Source: Pseudonocardia cypriaca (GTDB lineage Bacteria; Actinomycetota; Actinomycetes; Mycobacteriales; Pseudonocardiaceae). Taken from it: 64,000 nucleotides of DNA. The stretch's first letter is position 1. Each line of letters opens with the position of its first letter. The stretch is from NCBI RefSeq assembly GCF_006717045.1, contig NZ_VFPH01000002.1, positions 124,001 through 188,000 on the forward strand, read 5' to 3'. Made by a program: the position numbers and the translations under genes. Below, piece after piece: positions 33,776-42,006 of this stretch. The notes under the pieces were generated by a model. The model did not search any database. It was not told the origin of the DNA and saw only the letters and a program-made list of their open reading frames with translations.

Positions 33776-34455
33776 CATCGGGTTTCGACCAGGCGCTCGC
33801 CGGCGCCGCCGCGTGCCTCGTGCGCCGCGACGGCGTGGAGCTGGAGCTCGCGGTGCAGCGGTGGCACGCGCCGGCCGCAGGCGAGGACGGGTGGCTGCTC
33901 GACCGGTGCGCCGGATCCGCGATCGACCTGGGCTGCGGGCCCGGCCGGCTCGTCGCGGCGCTGGCGGCCCGCGGCGTGCGCGCGCTCGGTGTCGACATCT
34001 CGCGCGTGGCCCACGAGCAGTGCAGGCGTCGCGGCGTGCCGATGGTGTGCCGCGACGTGTTCGCCCCGCTGCCGGACGAGGGGCGCTGGCGGCACGTGCT
34101 GCTGGCCGACGGCAACATCGGCATCGGCGGCGACCCGCTGCGGCTGCTCCGCCGGGCCGCGCGGCTGCTGCGCCCTGGCGGCACGCTGCTGGTCGAGACC
34201 GACGGAGCCCCGCACGCGTACTGGTCCGGGACGGCCCGGCTGCGCACGGGTGCCGGGCCCGGTGCGCCCGTGCCGTGGGCGGGTGTCGGCTCGGCGGCGC
34301 TCGCCCGGATCGCTGCGGCGGCCGGGCTGCGGGTGACCGCCGGATACCGGGGCCGCCGGACGTTCGTCGAACTGGTGCGGATCGAGCCCGACGGCTCCTT
34401 ACCGTCCGCGAACGCTCGGCTCCGGCGCCCGCCGCGTGCGTCGGACCGGACCTAG
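33769..34455 (+). CDS. class I SAM-dependent methyltransferase
   Basis: A 228-residue methyltransferase. Motif I is AIDLGCGPGRLVAALAARG, with the acidic ribose-binding residue in ALGVDISRVA. HVLLADGNIGIGGDPLRLLR is the post-motif II strand, and LLRPGGTLLVETDG is motif III. The C-terminal half is variable, with YWSGTARLRTG and RRTFVELVRIEP. It could act on a sugar or lipid-linked sugar, given its neighbours. GTG 33769 overlaps the upstream DUF2064 stop, so it is co-translated. The next gene starts 9 bp after its stop. Confidence 0.85.
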   Translation: MLTSGFDQALAGAAACLVRRDGVELELAVQRWHAPAAGEDGWLLDRCAGSAIDLGCGPGRLVAALAARGVRALGVDISRVAHEQCRRRGVPMVCRDVFAPLPDEGRWRHVLLADGNIGIGGDPLRLLRRAARLLRPGGTLLVETDGAPHAYWSGTARLRTGAGPGAPVPWAGVGSAALARIAAAAGLRVTAGYRGRRTFVELVRIEPDGSLPSANARLRRPPRASDRT

Positions 34456-34464
34456 CCTGCGTGA

Positions 34465-35526
34465 GTGCGCGTTCTGATCACCGGCGGCGCCGGTTTCGTC
34501 GGGTCCCACGTCGCCGACCGGCTGGCCGCCGGTGGGCACGACGTCGTCCTGCTCGACGCCCTCCTCCCCCAGGCCCACGGTGCCCGCCGGCCCGCGTGGA
34601 CCAGCGCGCACCCGTTCGTCCACGGGGACGTGCGCGACCCGGACGTGCTCGCCACGGTGCTGCGCGGTGTCGACGCGGTGTGCCACCAGGCGGCGATGGT
34701 CGGTCATGGCGTCGACGCCTCGGACGCGCCCGCGTACGCCGCGCACAACGACCTCGGCACGGCCGTGTTGCTGGCCGCGATGCACGCAGCAGGGGTCGGG
34801 CGGCTGGTGCTGGCCGGCTCGATGGTCGTCTACGGGGAGGGCCGCTACGACTGCGCCGAGCACGGCACGGTCCGGCCGTCGCCGCGCCTGCCGGCCGACC
34901 TCGACGCGGGGCGCTTCGACCCGCGCTGCCCGGAGTGCCTGCACCCGCTCGCCCCGGGACTCGTGCCCGAGGACGCCCCGCTGGAGCCGCGGTCGACCTA
35001 CGCGGCCACGAAGCTGGCACAGGAGCACCTCGCCGCCGCATGGGCCCGCCAGACCGGCGGCACCGTATGGGCGCTGCGCTACCACAACGTGTACGGCCCG
35101 CGGATGCCGCGCGACACCCCGTACGCCGGGGTCGCGTCGATCTTCCGCTCGGCGCTCGAGCGCGGGACGGCACCCCGCGTGCTGGAGGACGGCCGGCAGC
35201 GTCGCGACTTCGTCCACGTCACCGACGTCGCGGAGGCGAACGCGCTCGCGCTGGCCCGCGACCCGGCCGCGGGCACGTGCGTGCCGGTGAACGTCTGCTC
35301 CGGCGAGCCGCACACCGTCGGGGAGCTGGCCGCCGCGCTCGCCGCCGCGATGGGTGGGCCGCCGCCGGTCGTCATGGGTGGGAGCCGTCCCGGCGACGTC
35401 CGGCACGTCACGGCCGACCCCACCCGGGCCGGGGAGCTGCTCGGGTTCCGGGCCCGGACCGCGTTCGCCGACGGCATCGCCGCGTTCGCGACCGCGCCGC
35501 TGCGCGCACCCGCCACGGCCGGCTGA
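34465..35526 (+). CDS. NAD-dependent nucleotide-sugar epimerase/dehydratase
   Basis: A 353-residue extended SDR. The NAD motif is VLITGGAGFVGSHV, catalytic Ser/Thr region GSMVVYGEG, and the Tyr-x3-Lys pair is in RSTYAATKLAQEHL. YHNVYGPRMPRDTPY and RRDFVHVTDVAEAN are typical of UDP-sugar epimerases. An insert around residues 150-168 contains DPRCPECLHPL, a Cys-x2-Cys pair not usual in GalE, possibly a metal knuckle. By size and context it matches GalE3 (Rv0536) of M. tuberculosis. GTG 34465 is the start. Confidence 0.88.
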   Translation: MRVLITGGAGFVGSHVADRLAAGGHDVVLLDALLPQAHGARRPAWTSAHPFVHGDVRDPDVLATVLRGVDAVCHQAAMVGHGVDASDAPAYAAHNDLGTAVLLAAMHAAGVGRLVLAGSMVVYGEGRYDCAEHGTVRPSPRLPADLDAGRFDPRCPECLHPLAPGLVPEDAPLEPRSTYAATKLAQEHLAAAWARQTGGTVWALRYHNVYGPRMPRDTPYAGVASIFRSALERGTAPRVLEDGRQRRDFVHVTDVAEANALALARDPAAGTCVPVNVCSGEPHTVGELAAALAAAMGGPPPVVMGGSRPGDVRHVTADPTRAGELLGFRARTAFADGIAAFATAPLRAPATAG

Positions 35527-35535
35527 GGTAGCCGG

Positions 35536-36555
35536 TCAGTCGGGGCGGGCCGCGAGGGGCAGGTCCACCTCGAACCGGCAGCCCGGGCCGTGGTTGACGA
35601 CCCGGATCCCGCCGCCGTGCGCCTCGACGAGGCCGCGCGCGATCGCCAGCCCCAGCCCGCCGCCCGCCTCCTCCCCGGGGGTGCGGGCACTCCCACCGCG
35701 GAAGGCGACGTCGAACACCCGCTCCAGGTCGGCGTCCGCGATGCCACCGCACTCGTCGTCCACCCGCAGCCTCGCCCGCCCGTCCTGGACGTCCGCGGCG
35801 ACGACCACGGTGCCGGCGGGTGGGGTGTGGCGGATCGCGTTGGAGAGCAGGTTGCGCACCACCCGGGCCAGCTCCGGGTCGCTGCCCCGCACGACGGGCC
35901 AGACGCATCCACCGTCCGCACGCACGACGACACCCTTGCGGTTCGCCGCGACCGCCTCGGCCGCGACCGCCTCCGAGACGACGTCGTGCAGCGGCACCGC
36001 CGAGAACGTGAGGCGCATCGCCCCCGAGGTGATGCGCGAGAGCTGGAACAGGTCCTCGACCATGCCCGCGAGCCGCACGGTCTCGCGCCGGATGCGGCGT
36101 GCGTACTCGGCGACGTCGTCGGCGTCGGAGATCACACCGTCGGCGAGCCCCTCGCTCATCGCCCGGATCCCGGCGAGCGGGGTCCGCAGGTCGTGGCTGA
36201 TCCAGGCGACGAGCTGGCGGCGCGCCGCCTCGGCGGCCCGCTCCGCCTCACGCGCCTCGTGCAGCCACATGACGTCGCGGGCGATGCCCCGGCCGAGCAT
36301 CATCGCTGCGGGCACCGTGACGGCGGCCACCACCGCGCACACGACCACCGCCCCGGCCAGCTGCGGCGTGTACATGAACCCGCTGACGCCGATCACGCCC
36401 GCGAGCGCCGCGAGCACCGGGACGAGCGCGAGCACGATCACCGCGGCCGTGATCGAACGCAGGCGCATCCGGTGCAGCAGCAGGGCCCCCAGCAGCGCGA
36501 CCGGCACCGAGCAGGCCACCGCGACCGGGACGGCGGCGAGGAGCTGCGCGATCAC
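35536..36555 (-). CDS. sensor histidine kinase
   Basis: A 339-residue membrane kinase. Two or more N-terminal transmembrane segments (about residues 5-35 and 45-95) have almost no extracytoplasmic domain between them, so the signal is probably membrane-derived or sensed within the membrane. The phospho-acceptor His is in AWISHDLRTPLAGIRAMSEG. The ATP-binding domain has RNLLSNAIRHTPP (N box), VDDECGGI (G1) and GGGLGLAIARGLVEAHGG (G2). GTG 36555 overlaps the response-regulator stop by 4 nt. It is convergent with the epimerase. Confidence 0.92.
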   Translation of the reverse strand: MIAQLLAAVPVAVACSVPVALLGALLLHRMRLRSITAAVIVLALVPVLAALAGVIGVSGFMYTPQLAGAVVVCAVVAAVTVPAAMMLGRGIARDVMWLHEAREAERAAEAARRQLVAWISHDLRTPLAGIRAMSEGLADGVISDADDVAEYARRIRRETVRLAGMVEDLFQLSRITSGAMRLTFSAVPLHDVVSEAVAAEAVAANRKGVVVRADGGCVWPVVRGSDPELARVVRNLLSNAIRHTPPAGTVVVAADVQDGRARLRVDDECGGIADADLERVFDVAFRGGSARTPGEEAGGGLGLAIARGLVEAHGGGIRVVNHGPGCRFEVDLPLAARPD

Positions 36556-37289
36556 GGCCCGGCCGACCCGGCCGGCTCGTCGACGCCGTCGTAGCGGTAG
36601 CCCACGCCCCACACCGTCGCGATCCGCGCCGGCCGCGTCGGGTCGGGCTCGACCTTCTCCCGCAGCCGCCGGACGTGCACGGTGACGGTCGACTGGTCGC
36701 CGAAGTCCCAGCCCCACACCCGTTCGAGCAGCTCGGGGCGGGTGAACACCTGACCGGGCCGGCACACCAGGAACGCAAGGAGGTCGAACTCGCGCACGGT
36801 CAGCGCGAGCTCCCGCCCCGCGAGCGTGGCCCGCCGGCCCGGGATGTCGACGTGGAGGTCGCCGTCGACCACCGGTTCCAGGCCCGCGTCGCGGGCCGGC
36901 AGCTCGCGGGCCCGCCGCAGCACCGAGGCCACGCGCAGCACGAGCTCCCGCGGGCTGAACGGCTTGGTGACGTAGTCGTCGGCGCCCAGCTCCAGGCCGA
37001 GCACCCGGTCCTCCTCCTCACCGAGCGCCGTCAGCATGATGATCGGGAGCCCGTCCGGACGACGACGCAGCCGCCGGCACACCTCGAGCCCGCCCAGCCG
37101 GGGCAGCATGAGGTCGAGCACCACCACGTCGGGGCGGCGCGCGGCCACGGCGGCCAGCGCCCGCTCGCCGTCCCCCGCCACGTCCACCCGGTAACCGGCG
37201 CGATCAAGGTAGCGGGTCACGACGTCGCGCACCGTGACGTCGTCGTCGACCACCAGCACCAGCGGACGGTCGGTCGTCGCAGCTCCCAC
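36552..37289 (-). CDS. OmpR-family response regulator
   Basis: A 245-residue response regulator. The receiver domain has LVVDDDVTVRDVV, the phospho-Asp in DVVVLDLMLPRLGGLEV, IMLTAL and the Lys in DYVTKPFSPREL. The C-terminal winged helix has LTVREFDLLAFLVCRPGQVF and ARIATVWGVGYRYD. It forms a pair with the kinase encoded next. GTG 37289 is chosen because upstream codons are not family-like. It is divergent from the GT2 gene at 37394 and may therefore control the glycan-like cluster. Confidence 0.93.
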   Translation of the reverse strand: MGAATTDRPLVLVVDDDVTVRDVVTRYLDRAGYRVDVAGDGERALAAVAARRPDVVVLDLMLPRLGGLEVCRRLRRRPDGLPIIMLTALGEEEDRVLGLELGADDYVTKPFSPRELVLRVASVLRRARELPARDAGLEPVVDGDLHVDIPGRRATLAGRELALTVREFDLLAFLVCRPGQVFTRPELLERVWGWDFGDQSTVTVHVRRLREKVEPDPTRPARIATVWGVGYRYDGVDEPAGSAGP

Positions 37290-37393
37290 GGGGTCCGAGG
37301 CTAGCCACCGGCCGGAGCCGCAGGGCCCCACGTCACCGGACCGTAAGCGCGCACACCCGCCCTCGTCGTCCGCGCGTCCCTAGCGTCCGGACC

Positions 37394-38050
37394 ATGAACC
37401 GCGCCTGCGACCCGGTGGACGTCGTGCTCCCCTGCCTCGACGAGGCCGAGGCGCTGCCCGGCGTGCTCGCCGCGCTCCCGCCCGGGTTCCGCCCCATCGT
37501 CGTCGACAACGGCTCGACCGACGGCACGGCCGACATCGCGGCCTCGCTCGGGGCCACGGTCGTGCACGAGCCCCGCCGCGGCTACGGCGCCGCCGTGCAC
37601 GCCGGGCTGCTCGCGGCGACCGCAGACGTCGTCGCCGTCCTCGACGCCGACGGCTCGGTCGATCCAGCCGTGCTGGCGCTCCTCGCGGCCCGCCTGCCGG
37701 GCGCCGATCTCGTGGCCGGCCGGCGGATCCCGTCCGGACGGCGGGCCTGGCCGTGGCACGCGCGTGCCGGCAACGCGGCGCTCGCTGCCCTGCTGCGCCG
37801 CCGAGGGGTCCCGGTGCGGGACATCGCGCCCGTGCGGGTGGCGCGCCGCGGCGCGCTGCTGGAGCTGGGCATCACCGACCGGGCCTTCGGCTACCCGCTC
37901 GAACTGCTGCTGCGCGCCGGTGCGGCGGGTTGGCGGATCGTCGAGGTCGACGTCGCCTACCGGCCCCGTACCGGTGGCCGGTCGAAGGTCTCCGGATCGG
38001 TGCGCGGCACCCTGCGCGCGGCCCGCGACATGGCGGCGGTGCTGGCGTGA
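37394..38050 (+). CDS. GT2 glycosyltransferase, polyprenyl-phosphate-sugar synthase type
   Basis: A 218-residue GT-A family 2 transferase. DVVLPCLDEAEALPGVLAAL opens the nucleotide-binding half, IVVDNGSTDGTADIA and VVAVLDADGSVDP hold the acidic motifs (Asp-x-Asp equivalent), and PRTGGRSKVSGSVRGT is the C-terminal basic motif of DPM1/Ppm-like enzymes. It has no membrane helices. It should transfer a sugar from a nucleotide to a polyprenyl phosphate. By size it matches Rv0539 (MtxS) of M. tuberculosis. Its stop overlaps the next gene's GTG by 4 nt. Confidence 0.87.
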   Translation: MNRACDPVDVVLPCLDEAEALPGVLAALPPGFRPIVVDNGSTDGTADIAASLGATVVHEPRRGYGAAVHAGLLAATADVVAVLDADGSVDPAVLALLAARLPGADLVAGRRIPSGRRAWPWHARAGNAALAALLRRRGVPVRDIAPVRVARRGALLELGITDRAFGYPLELLLRAGAAGWRIVEVDVAYRPRTGGRSKVSGSVRGTLRAARDMAAVLA

Positions 38051-39348
38051 CGAGCGGCCCCGACGGCTACGGCTTCCCGGCGCCGCTCTGGCGGCTGATC
38101 GCGCGGCGCCGCCCGCCGCTGCCGCGCTGGCGCAGCCCGCTGCGGGGCCCGTGGCTGACATCGGTGCTCGGGCTCGTCCTGCTCGCCGGGCTGCCGGTCG
38201 TCATCGTGACCGGGCTGCTGAGCTACGTCGCGTACGGCCCGCAGCTGGGTGGCGCCATCCCCGGCGACGTCGGCCTGCTGCACCTGCCGGTCTTCGACTG
38301 GCCCACCCGACCGTCGTGGCTCTACCGGCTCACCCAGGGCCTGCACGTCGGGCTCGGGCTCGTGCTCGTCCCGGTCGTGCTCGCCAAGCTGTGGTCGGTC
38401 GTCCCGAAGCTGTTCGCGTGGCCGCCGGTGCGCTCGCTCGCCCAGGCCGCGGAACGCCTGACCCTGCTCCTGCTCGTCGGCAGCATCCTGTTCGAGATCG
38501 TCACGGGTGTCCTCAACATCCAGTACGACTACGCGTTCGGCTTCGGCTTCTACGCCGCGCACTACGCCGGTGCCTGGGTCTTCCTCGGCGCGTTCGTCGC
38601 GCACGTGGCGCTCAAGCTGCCGCACGCGCTGCGCGGCGCCCGTTCTCGCTCGCTGCGCCGCGAGCTGCGCACCCCGCTCGCGGCGACCACCCCCGATGCG
38701 GACGACGGGTCGGGGCTGGTGGCGGAGCACCCGGCGCCGCCGACGATGAGCAGGCGGGGCGCGCTCGCCCTCGTCGGGGGCGGTGCGCTGCTCGTCGCGG
38801 GCCTGACCGCGGGCCAGACGGTCGGCGACGCCGTCCGGGGCACCGCGTTCCTGTTGCCCCGCGGGCGCACGACCGCAGGCGCCGACGGCGGGCCGAACGA
38901 CTTCCCGGTGAACAAGACGTTCGCGGCCAGCCGCATCACAGTGGCGGACGTCGGCCCGAGCTGGCGACTGCAGCTGACCGGCGCCGGCGGCCGGGAGCTG
39001 GACCGGGCGGCTCTGGCCGCGCTGGAGCAGCACACCGCACGGCTGCCGATCGCCTGCGTCGAGGGCTGGTCGACCACGGAGGCCTGGTCGGGGGTGCGGC
39101 TGCGGGACCTCGCCGCGCTCGCCGGCGTCCCCGAACCGGCGTCGGCCGTGGTGCGCTCGCTGGAGGACGGCGCGCGGGCCGCGCTCACGGCAGGCCAGGT
39201 CCTCGACCCGGACTCGCTGCTTGCACTGCGCGTGAACGGCGCCGACCTCGCCCCCGACCACGGGTTCCCGGCGCGGGTCGTCGTGCCCGCGCTGCCGGGG
39301 GTGCACTGCACGAAGTGGGTCCGCTCGATCGAGTTCCGGAGCATCTGA
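38047..39348 (+). CDS. cytochrome-b-like / molybdopterin oxidoreductase fusion
   Basis: A 433-residue protein joining two modules. Residues about 30-205 are a membrane module of four to five helices, with His residues in GLHVGLGLVLVPVV and in AHYAGAWVFLGAFVAHVALK that could ligate haem b. Residues about 232-255 look like an internal Tat-type signal or anchor (MSRRGALALVGGGALLVAG). From about residue 280 there is a sulphite-oxidase/MsrP-like molybdopterin domain with the conserved Cys in PIACVEGWSTTEAWSG and a C-terminal VHCTKWVRSIEF. The layout resembles an MsrQ-MsrP pair fused into one chain. GTG 38047 is the start, and the stop overlaps the next gene. Confidence 0.83.
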   Translation: MTSGPDGYGFPAPLWRLIARRRPPLPRWRSPLRGPWLTSVLGLVLLAGLPVVIVTGLLSYVAYGPQLGGAIPGDVGLLHLPVFDWPTRPSWLYRLTQGLHVGLGLVLVPVVLAKLWSVVPKLFAWPPVRSLAQAAERLTLLLLVGSILFEIVTGVLNIQYDYAFGFGFYAAHYAGAWVFLGAFVAHVALKLPHALRGARSRSLRRELRTPLAATTPDADDGSGLVAEHPAPPTMSRRGALALVGGGALLVAGLTAGQTVGDAVRGTAFLLPRGRTTAGADGGPNDFPVNKTFAASRITVADVGPSWRLQLTGAGGRELDRAALAALEQHTARLPIACVEGWSTTEAWSGVRLRDLAALAGVPEPASAVVRSLEDGARAALTAGQVLDPDSLLALRVNGADLAPDHGFPARVVVPALPGVHCTKWVRSIEFRSI

Positions 39349-39890
39349 TGCAGCGTCTCCACCACCGTCTCGACCACCTCTACGGTGCTGGTCCCGGCCA
39401 CCTGGCGGCCGTGCTGGCCTGCCTCGCCATCGCCGCGGGCGCGGTCGTGATCGTCGCGGACGACCCGGCGTGGCCGGTGATGCTGGCCTGGTTCCTGGCC
39501 GCTGTGCTGCTGCACGACTTCGTGCTGTTCCCGCTGTACGCAGCGGGCGACCGGCTGCTGACGGCGGCCACCGCCCGGCGCCGCTCACGGGTGCCCGTCG
39601 TCAACCACGTGCGGGTGCCGCTCCTGGGCGCCGGGCTGACGTTCCTGCTCTTCCTGCCCGGCATCCCCGGCCGCGGCGAGCCGACCCTGCGGGCCGCGTC
39701 GGGCCTGGAGCCGACCCCCGTCCTGGGTCGGTGGCTGCTGCTGGTCGCGGCGATGGCCGCCGCCTCCGCGCTCGTCCACCTCGTGCGCATGCTGCGCCGG
39801 CCCTCACCACACCGTGAGGAGCAGGTGGTTCACCGCGAGCGCGAGAACCGCCTGGGCCGCGAGCCAGAGCCCGGCCCACCGCCGCGGTAG
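39348..39890 (+). CDS. small membrane protein
   Basis: A 180-residue protein with about four hydrophobic segments (LAAVLACLAIAAGAVVIVAD; MLAWFLAAVLLHDFVLFPLY; VPLLGAGLTFLLFLPGI; LLLVAAMAAASALVHLV). No family is recognised. ATG 39348 overlaps the stop of the oxidoreductase gene by 1 nt, so the two are linked. The last 29 codons overlap the 3' end of the convergent membrane protein gene (39804-39890); these charged residues are poorly constrained, and the true functional end may be near residue 151. It may be an accessory subunit of the oxidoreductase. Confidence 0.6.
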   Translation: MQRLHHRLDHLYGAGPGHLAAVLACLAIAAGAVVIVADDPAWPVMLAWFLAAVLLHDFVLFPLYAAGDRLLTAATARRRSRVPVVNHVRVPLLGAGLTFLLFLPGIPGRGEPTLRAASGLEPTPVLGRWLLLVAAMAAASALVHLVRMLRRPSPHREEQVVHRERENRLGREPEPGPPPR

Positions 39891-41150
39891 CAACGCGCAC
39901 GGGACTACCAGCCAGACCACGAACGGCAGCCAGATCCGTTCCACCTCCCCCTTCGACATCCCGGAGACGTCGGCCAGCACGATCGCCGCCACCGCCGCGA
40001 CCGGGAGCAGTGCCGCCGCGGCCGGGAGCAGCCGGAGCCGGAACCGGCCCAGCCCGGCGACCACGGCCGGCCCCGCGGCGAAGGCCACCGCCGCGAGGTT
40101 GGCCCAGACGAAGTACTCGTACGGCCGGGTCCGCGCGACGCTCGCCGCGTAGATCACCCGGACGTCGGCGAACCCGGTGAACCACCAGAACCCGGCGACG
40201 GTGAACGCCGCGACGACCAGCGCGACCCCCGCGAGCGCCCAGCCCCCGGCCGGCCACGCCCGGGTCGCCAGCACCACCGCCAGCGGTAGCAGCGCGCCCA
40301 GCACCATGCCGTAGGAGAGGTAGAACGCGCCGCCCAGCAGCACGCCGCCCGCGACCGCCGCAGCAGCGCCCCCCGCACCGCACCGGCTCGCCCCCACCGC
40401 GACCAGCGCCACCGCCCACGCGAGCACGCCGGCGAACATCCCGTCCGCCGAGACCCCGACCCACACCGCGCCCGGCAGCAACACGGCGAACGGCAGCACG
40501 CGACGCGCCGTCTCCTCGGCCCCGAGCGCACGCAGCGCGACCGCCACCGCAACACCGGCGGACGAACCGACCAGCACGACGAACACCCCGGTCGGCCCGC
40601 CGCCGCCCAGCCCGGCCCGGTCGAGCAGCACGAACACCAGGAACGCGCCCGGCGGGTGCGCACCCACGTGCGTCGTCCAGAACCCGGGCCGGTCGGTGAG
40701 GATGTGCTCGGAGAACGTCCGCAGCATCTCCAGCACGCCATCCACCCGCGGCACGTCGTGCAGGTACTCCTCGCCGCTGGTCAGCCGGCCGACGACGCCG
40801 CGCTCCCACCCGTCCACGAGTGCCAGCGCGAGCGTCCAGGCCGCAGCCGCGAGCCACGCCCCGGCCAGCAACGGACGCCACGGCATCCGGTCCGCCAGCC
40901 GCGGCCCGTACCCCACCACCGCCACGGCGACGGCCACCGCCGCCGGTGTCCCGGGCCCGATGTGCGGCTCCCAGTGAGCGAGCAGGGGCGGGAACCCGAG
41001 GAAGATGTCCACGCCCGAGCGCAGCAGCCACCACCCGACCAGGGCAGCGGTGACGACGAGCAGCGCGGCGGCCCCGACATGCCCGAGGTCCCGCCGTCCA
41101 CCATCCGTCCCGAGCCGCCTCACGGGCGGCGACGTCATCGGTCGCGGCAC
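39804..41150 (-). CDS. polytopic GT-C-like transferase (MtxT-like)
   Basis: A 448-residue protein with about eleven hydrophobic segments. After the first helix a loop carries GFPPLLAHWEPHIGPGT, and a larger loop around residues 120-170 has TSGEEYLHDVPRVDG and HVGAHPPGAFLVFVLLD. These acidic/His loops are the usual place for the catalytic residues of polyprenyl-phosphate-dependent transferases. Size and neighbours match Rv0541c (MtxT) of M. tuberculosis, reported to transfer methylthioxylose to lipoarabinomannan. That identity is inferred, not shown. It is convergent with the small membrane protein gene and overlaps it by 87 bp. Confidence 0.75.
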   Translation of the reverse strand: MPRPMTSPPVRRLGTDGGRRDLGHVGAAALLVVTAALVGWWLLRSGVDIFLGFPPLLAHWEPHIGPGTPAAVAVAVAVVGYGPRLADRMPWRPLLAGAWLAAAAWTLALALVDGWERGVVGRLTSGEEYLHDVPRVDGVLEMLRTFSEHILTDRPGFWTTHVGAHPPGAFLVFVLLDRAGLGGGGPTGVFVVLVGSSAGVAVAVALRALGAEETARRVLPFAVLLPGAVWVGVSADGMFAGVLAWAVALVAVGASRCGAGGAAAAVAGGVLLGGAFYLSYGMVLGALLPLAVVLATRAWPAGGWALAGVALVVAAFTVAGFWWFTGFADVRVIYAASVARTRPYEYFVWANLAAVAFAAGPAVVAGLGRFRLRLLPAAAALLPVAAVAAIVLADVSGMSKGEVERIWLPFVVWLVVPCALLPRRWAGLWLAAQAVLALAVNHLLLTVW

Positions 41151-41241
41151 TCCCGGAAGCTAGCGATCACCGCCCGCCGCAACCCTTACGATCCGCGGAG
41201 ACATCCGGCGCCCAGCGTCGGACGGGTATCGGGGGTTGGAT

Positions 41242-42006
41242 GTGCCCGTGCCCGAGATCGTCCCAGCGCCGTTCGCCCCGCGCGGCACGCGGGGCGAGCC
41301 GTGGCTGGTCGCGGTGCCCGGGCTGGGGCTCTCGGCCGCCGTGCCACGCCGGACCTTCGACCGGCTGACGCGTCCGTCGCGGGTGGTCGAGCTGCCCGCC
41401 TTCGGCCGGCCCGCCCCGCCCGGTACCGCGCTGGCCCCCGGCAATCTCGCCGGGCAGCTGCTCGCGCGGCTCGAGGCGCTCGCCGTCGGACGCGCGGTGC
41501 TGGTCGGTCACTCCGCGAGCTGCCAGCTCGTCGCCGCTGCGGCCGCGAAGGCGCCGGAGCGCGCTGCCGGGCTCGTGCTGATCGGCCCGACCACCGACCC
41601 ACGTGCGAGCAGCTGGCCCGCGCTCGCCGGCCGCTGGCTGCGCACCGCCGGTCACGAGTGGCCGGGCCAGGTGCCACAGCTCGTCCACGACTACACCCGA
41701 ACCGGGCTCGGCGCGATGCTCCGCGGGATGCGGGCGGCGCGCCCCCATCGCATCGACGAGACACTCGCCGCCGTCCACTGCCCCGTGCTCGTCGTGCGGG
41801 GCCTCTACGACCGGATCGCCCCGGCCGACTGGACCGCCGCCCTCGCCGCCGCGACACCGCACGGGCGGGCACACACCCTGCCCGCGGGGGGCCACATGGT
41901 GCCGATCACCCACCCCGCCGCGCTCGCCGCGGTGATCGAGGAGTTCCTCAGCGCGATCGACGACCCGGACCCCGACGACGAGGTCACCGACCTGGCCCGG
42001 ACGTGA
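41242..42006 (+). CDS. alpha/beta hydrolase
   Basis: A 254-residue alpha/beta hydrolase. The nucleophile elbow is LVGHSASCQL (G-H-S-A-S). The acid is in LVVRGLYDRIAP, and the catalytic His in LPAGGHMVPITHP. The oxyanion strand is LVAVPGLGLSAAV. GTG 41242 is chosen because GGGGG lies 7 nt upstream; TTG 41236 is a nearby alternative. Its last 23 bases overlap the convergent LysR gene. Substrate unknown; esterase or C-C hydrolase are possible. Confidence 0.85.
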   Translation: MPVPEIVPAPFAPRGTRGEPWLVAVPGLGLSAAVPRRTFDRLTRPSRVVELPAFGRPAPPGTALAPGNLAGQLLARLEALAVGRAVLVGHSASCQLVAAAAAKAPERAAGLVLIGPTTDPRASSWPALAGRWLRTAGHEWPGQVPQLVHDYTRTGLGAMLRGMRAARPHRIDETLAAVHCPVLVVRGLYDRIAPADWTAALAAATPHGRAHTLPAGGHMVPITHPAALAAVIEEFLSAIDDPDPDDEVTDLART

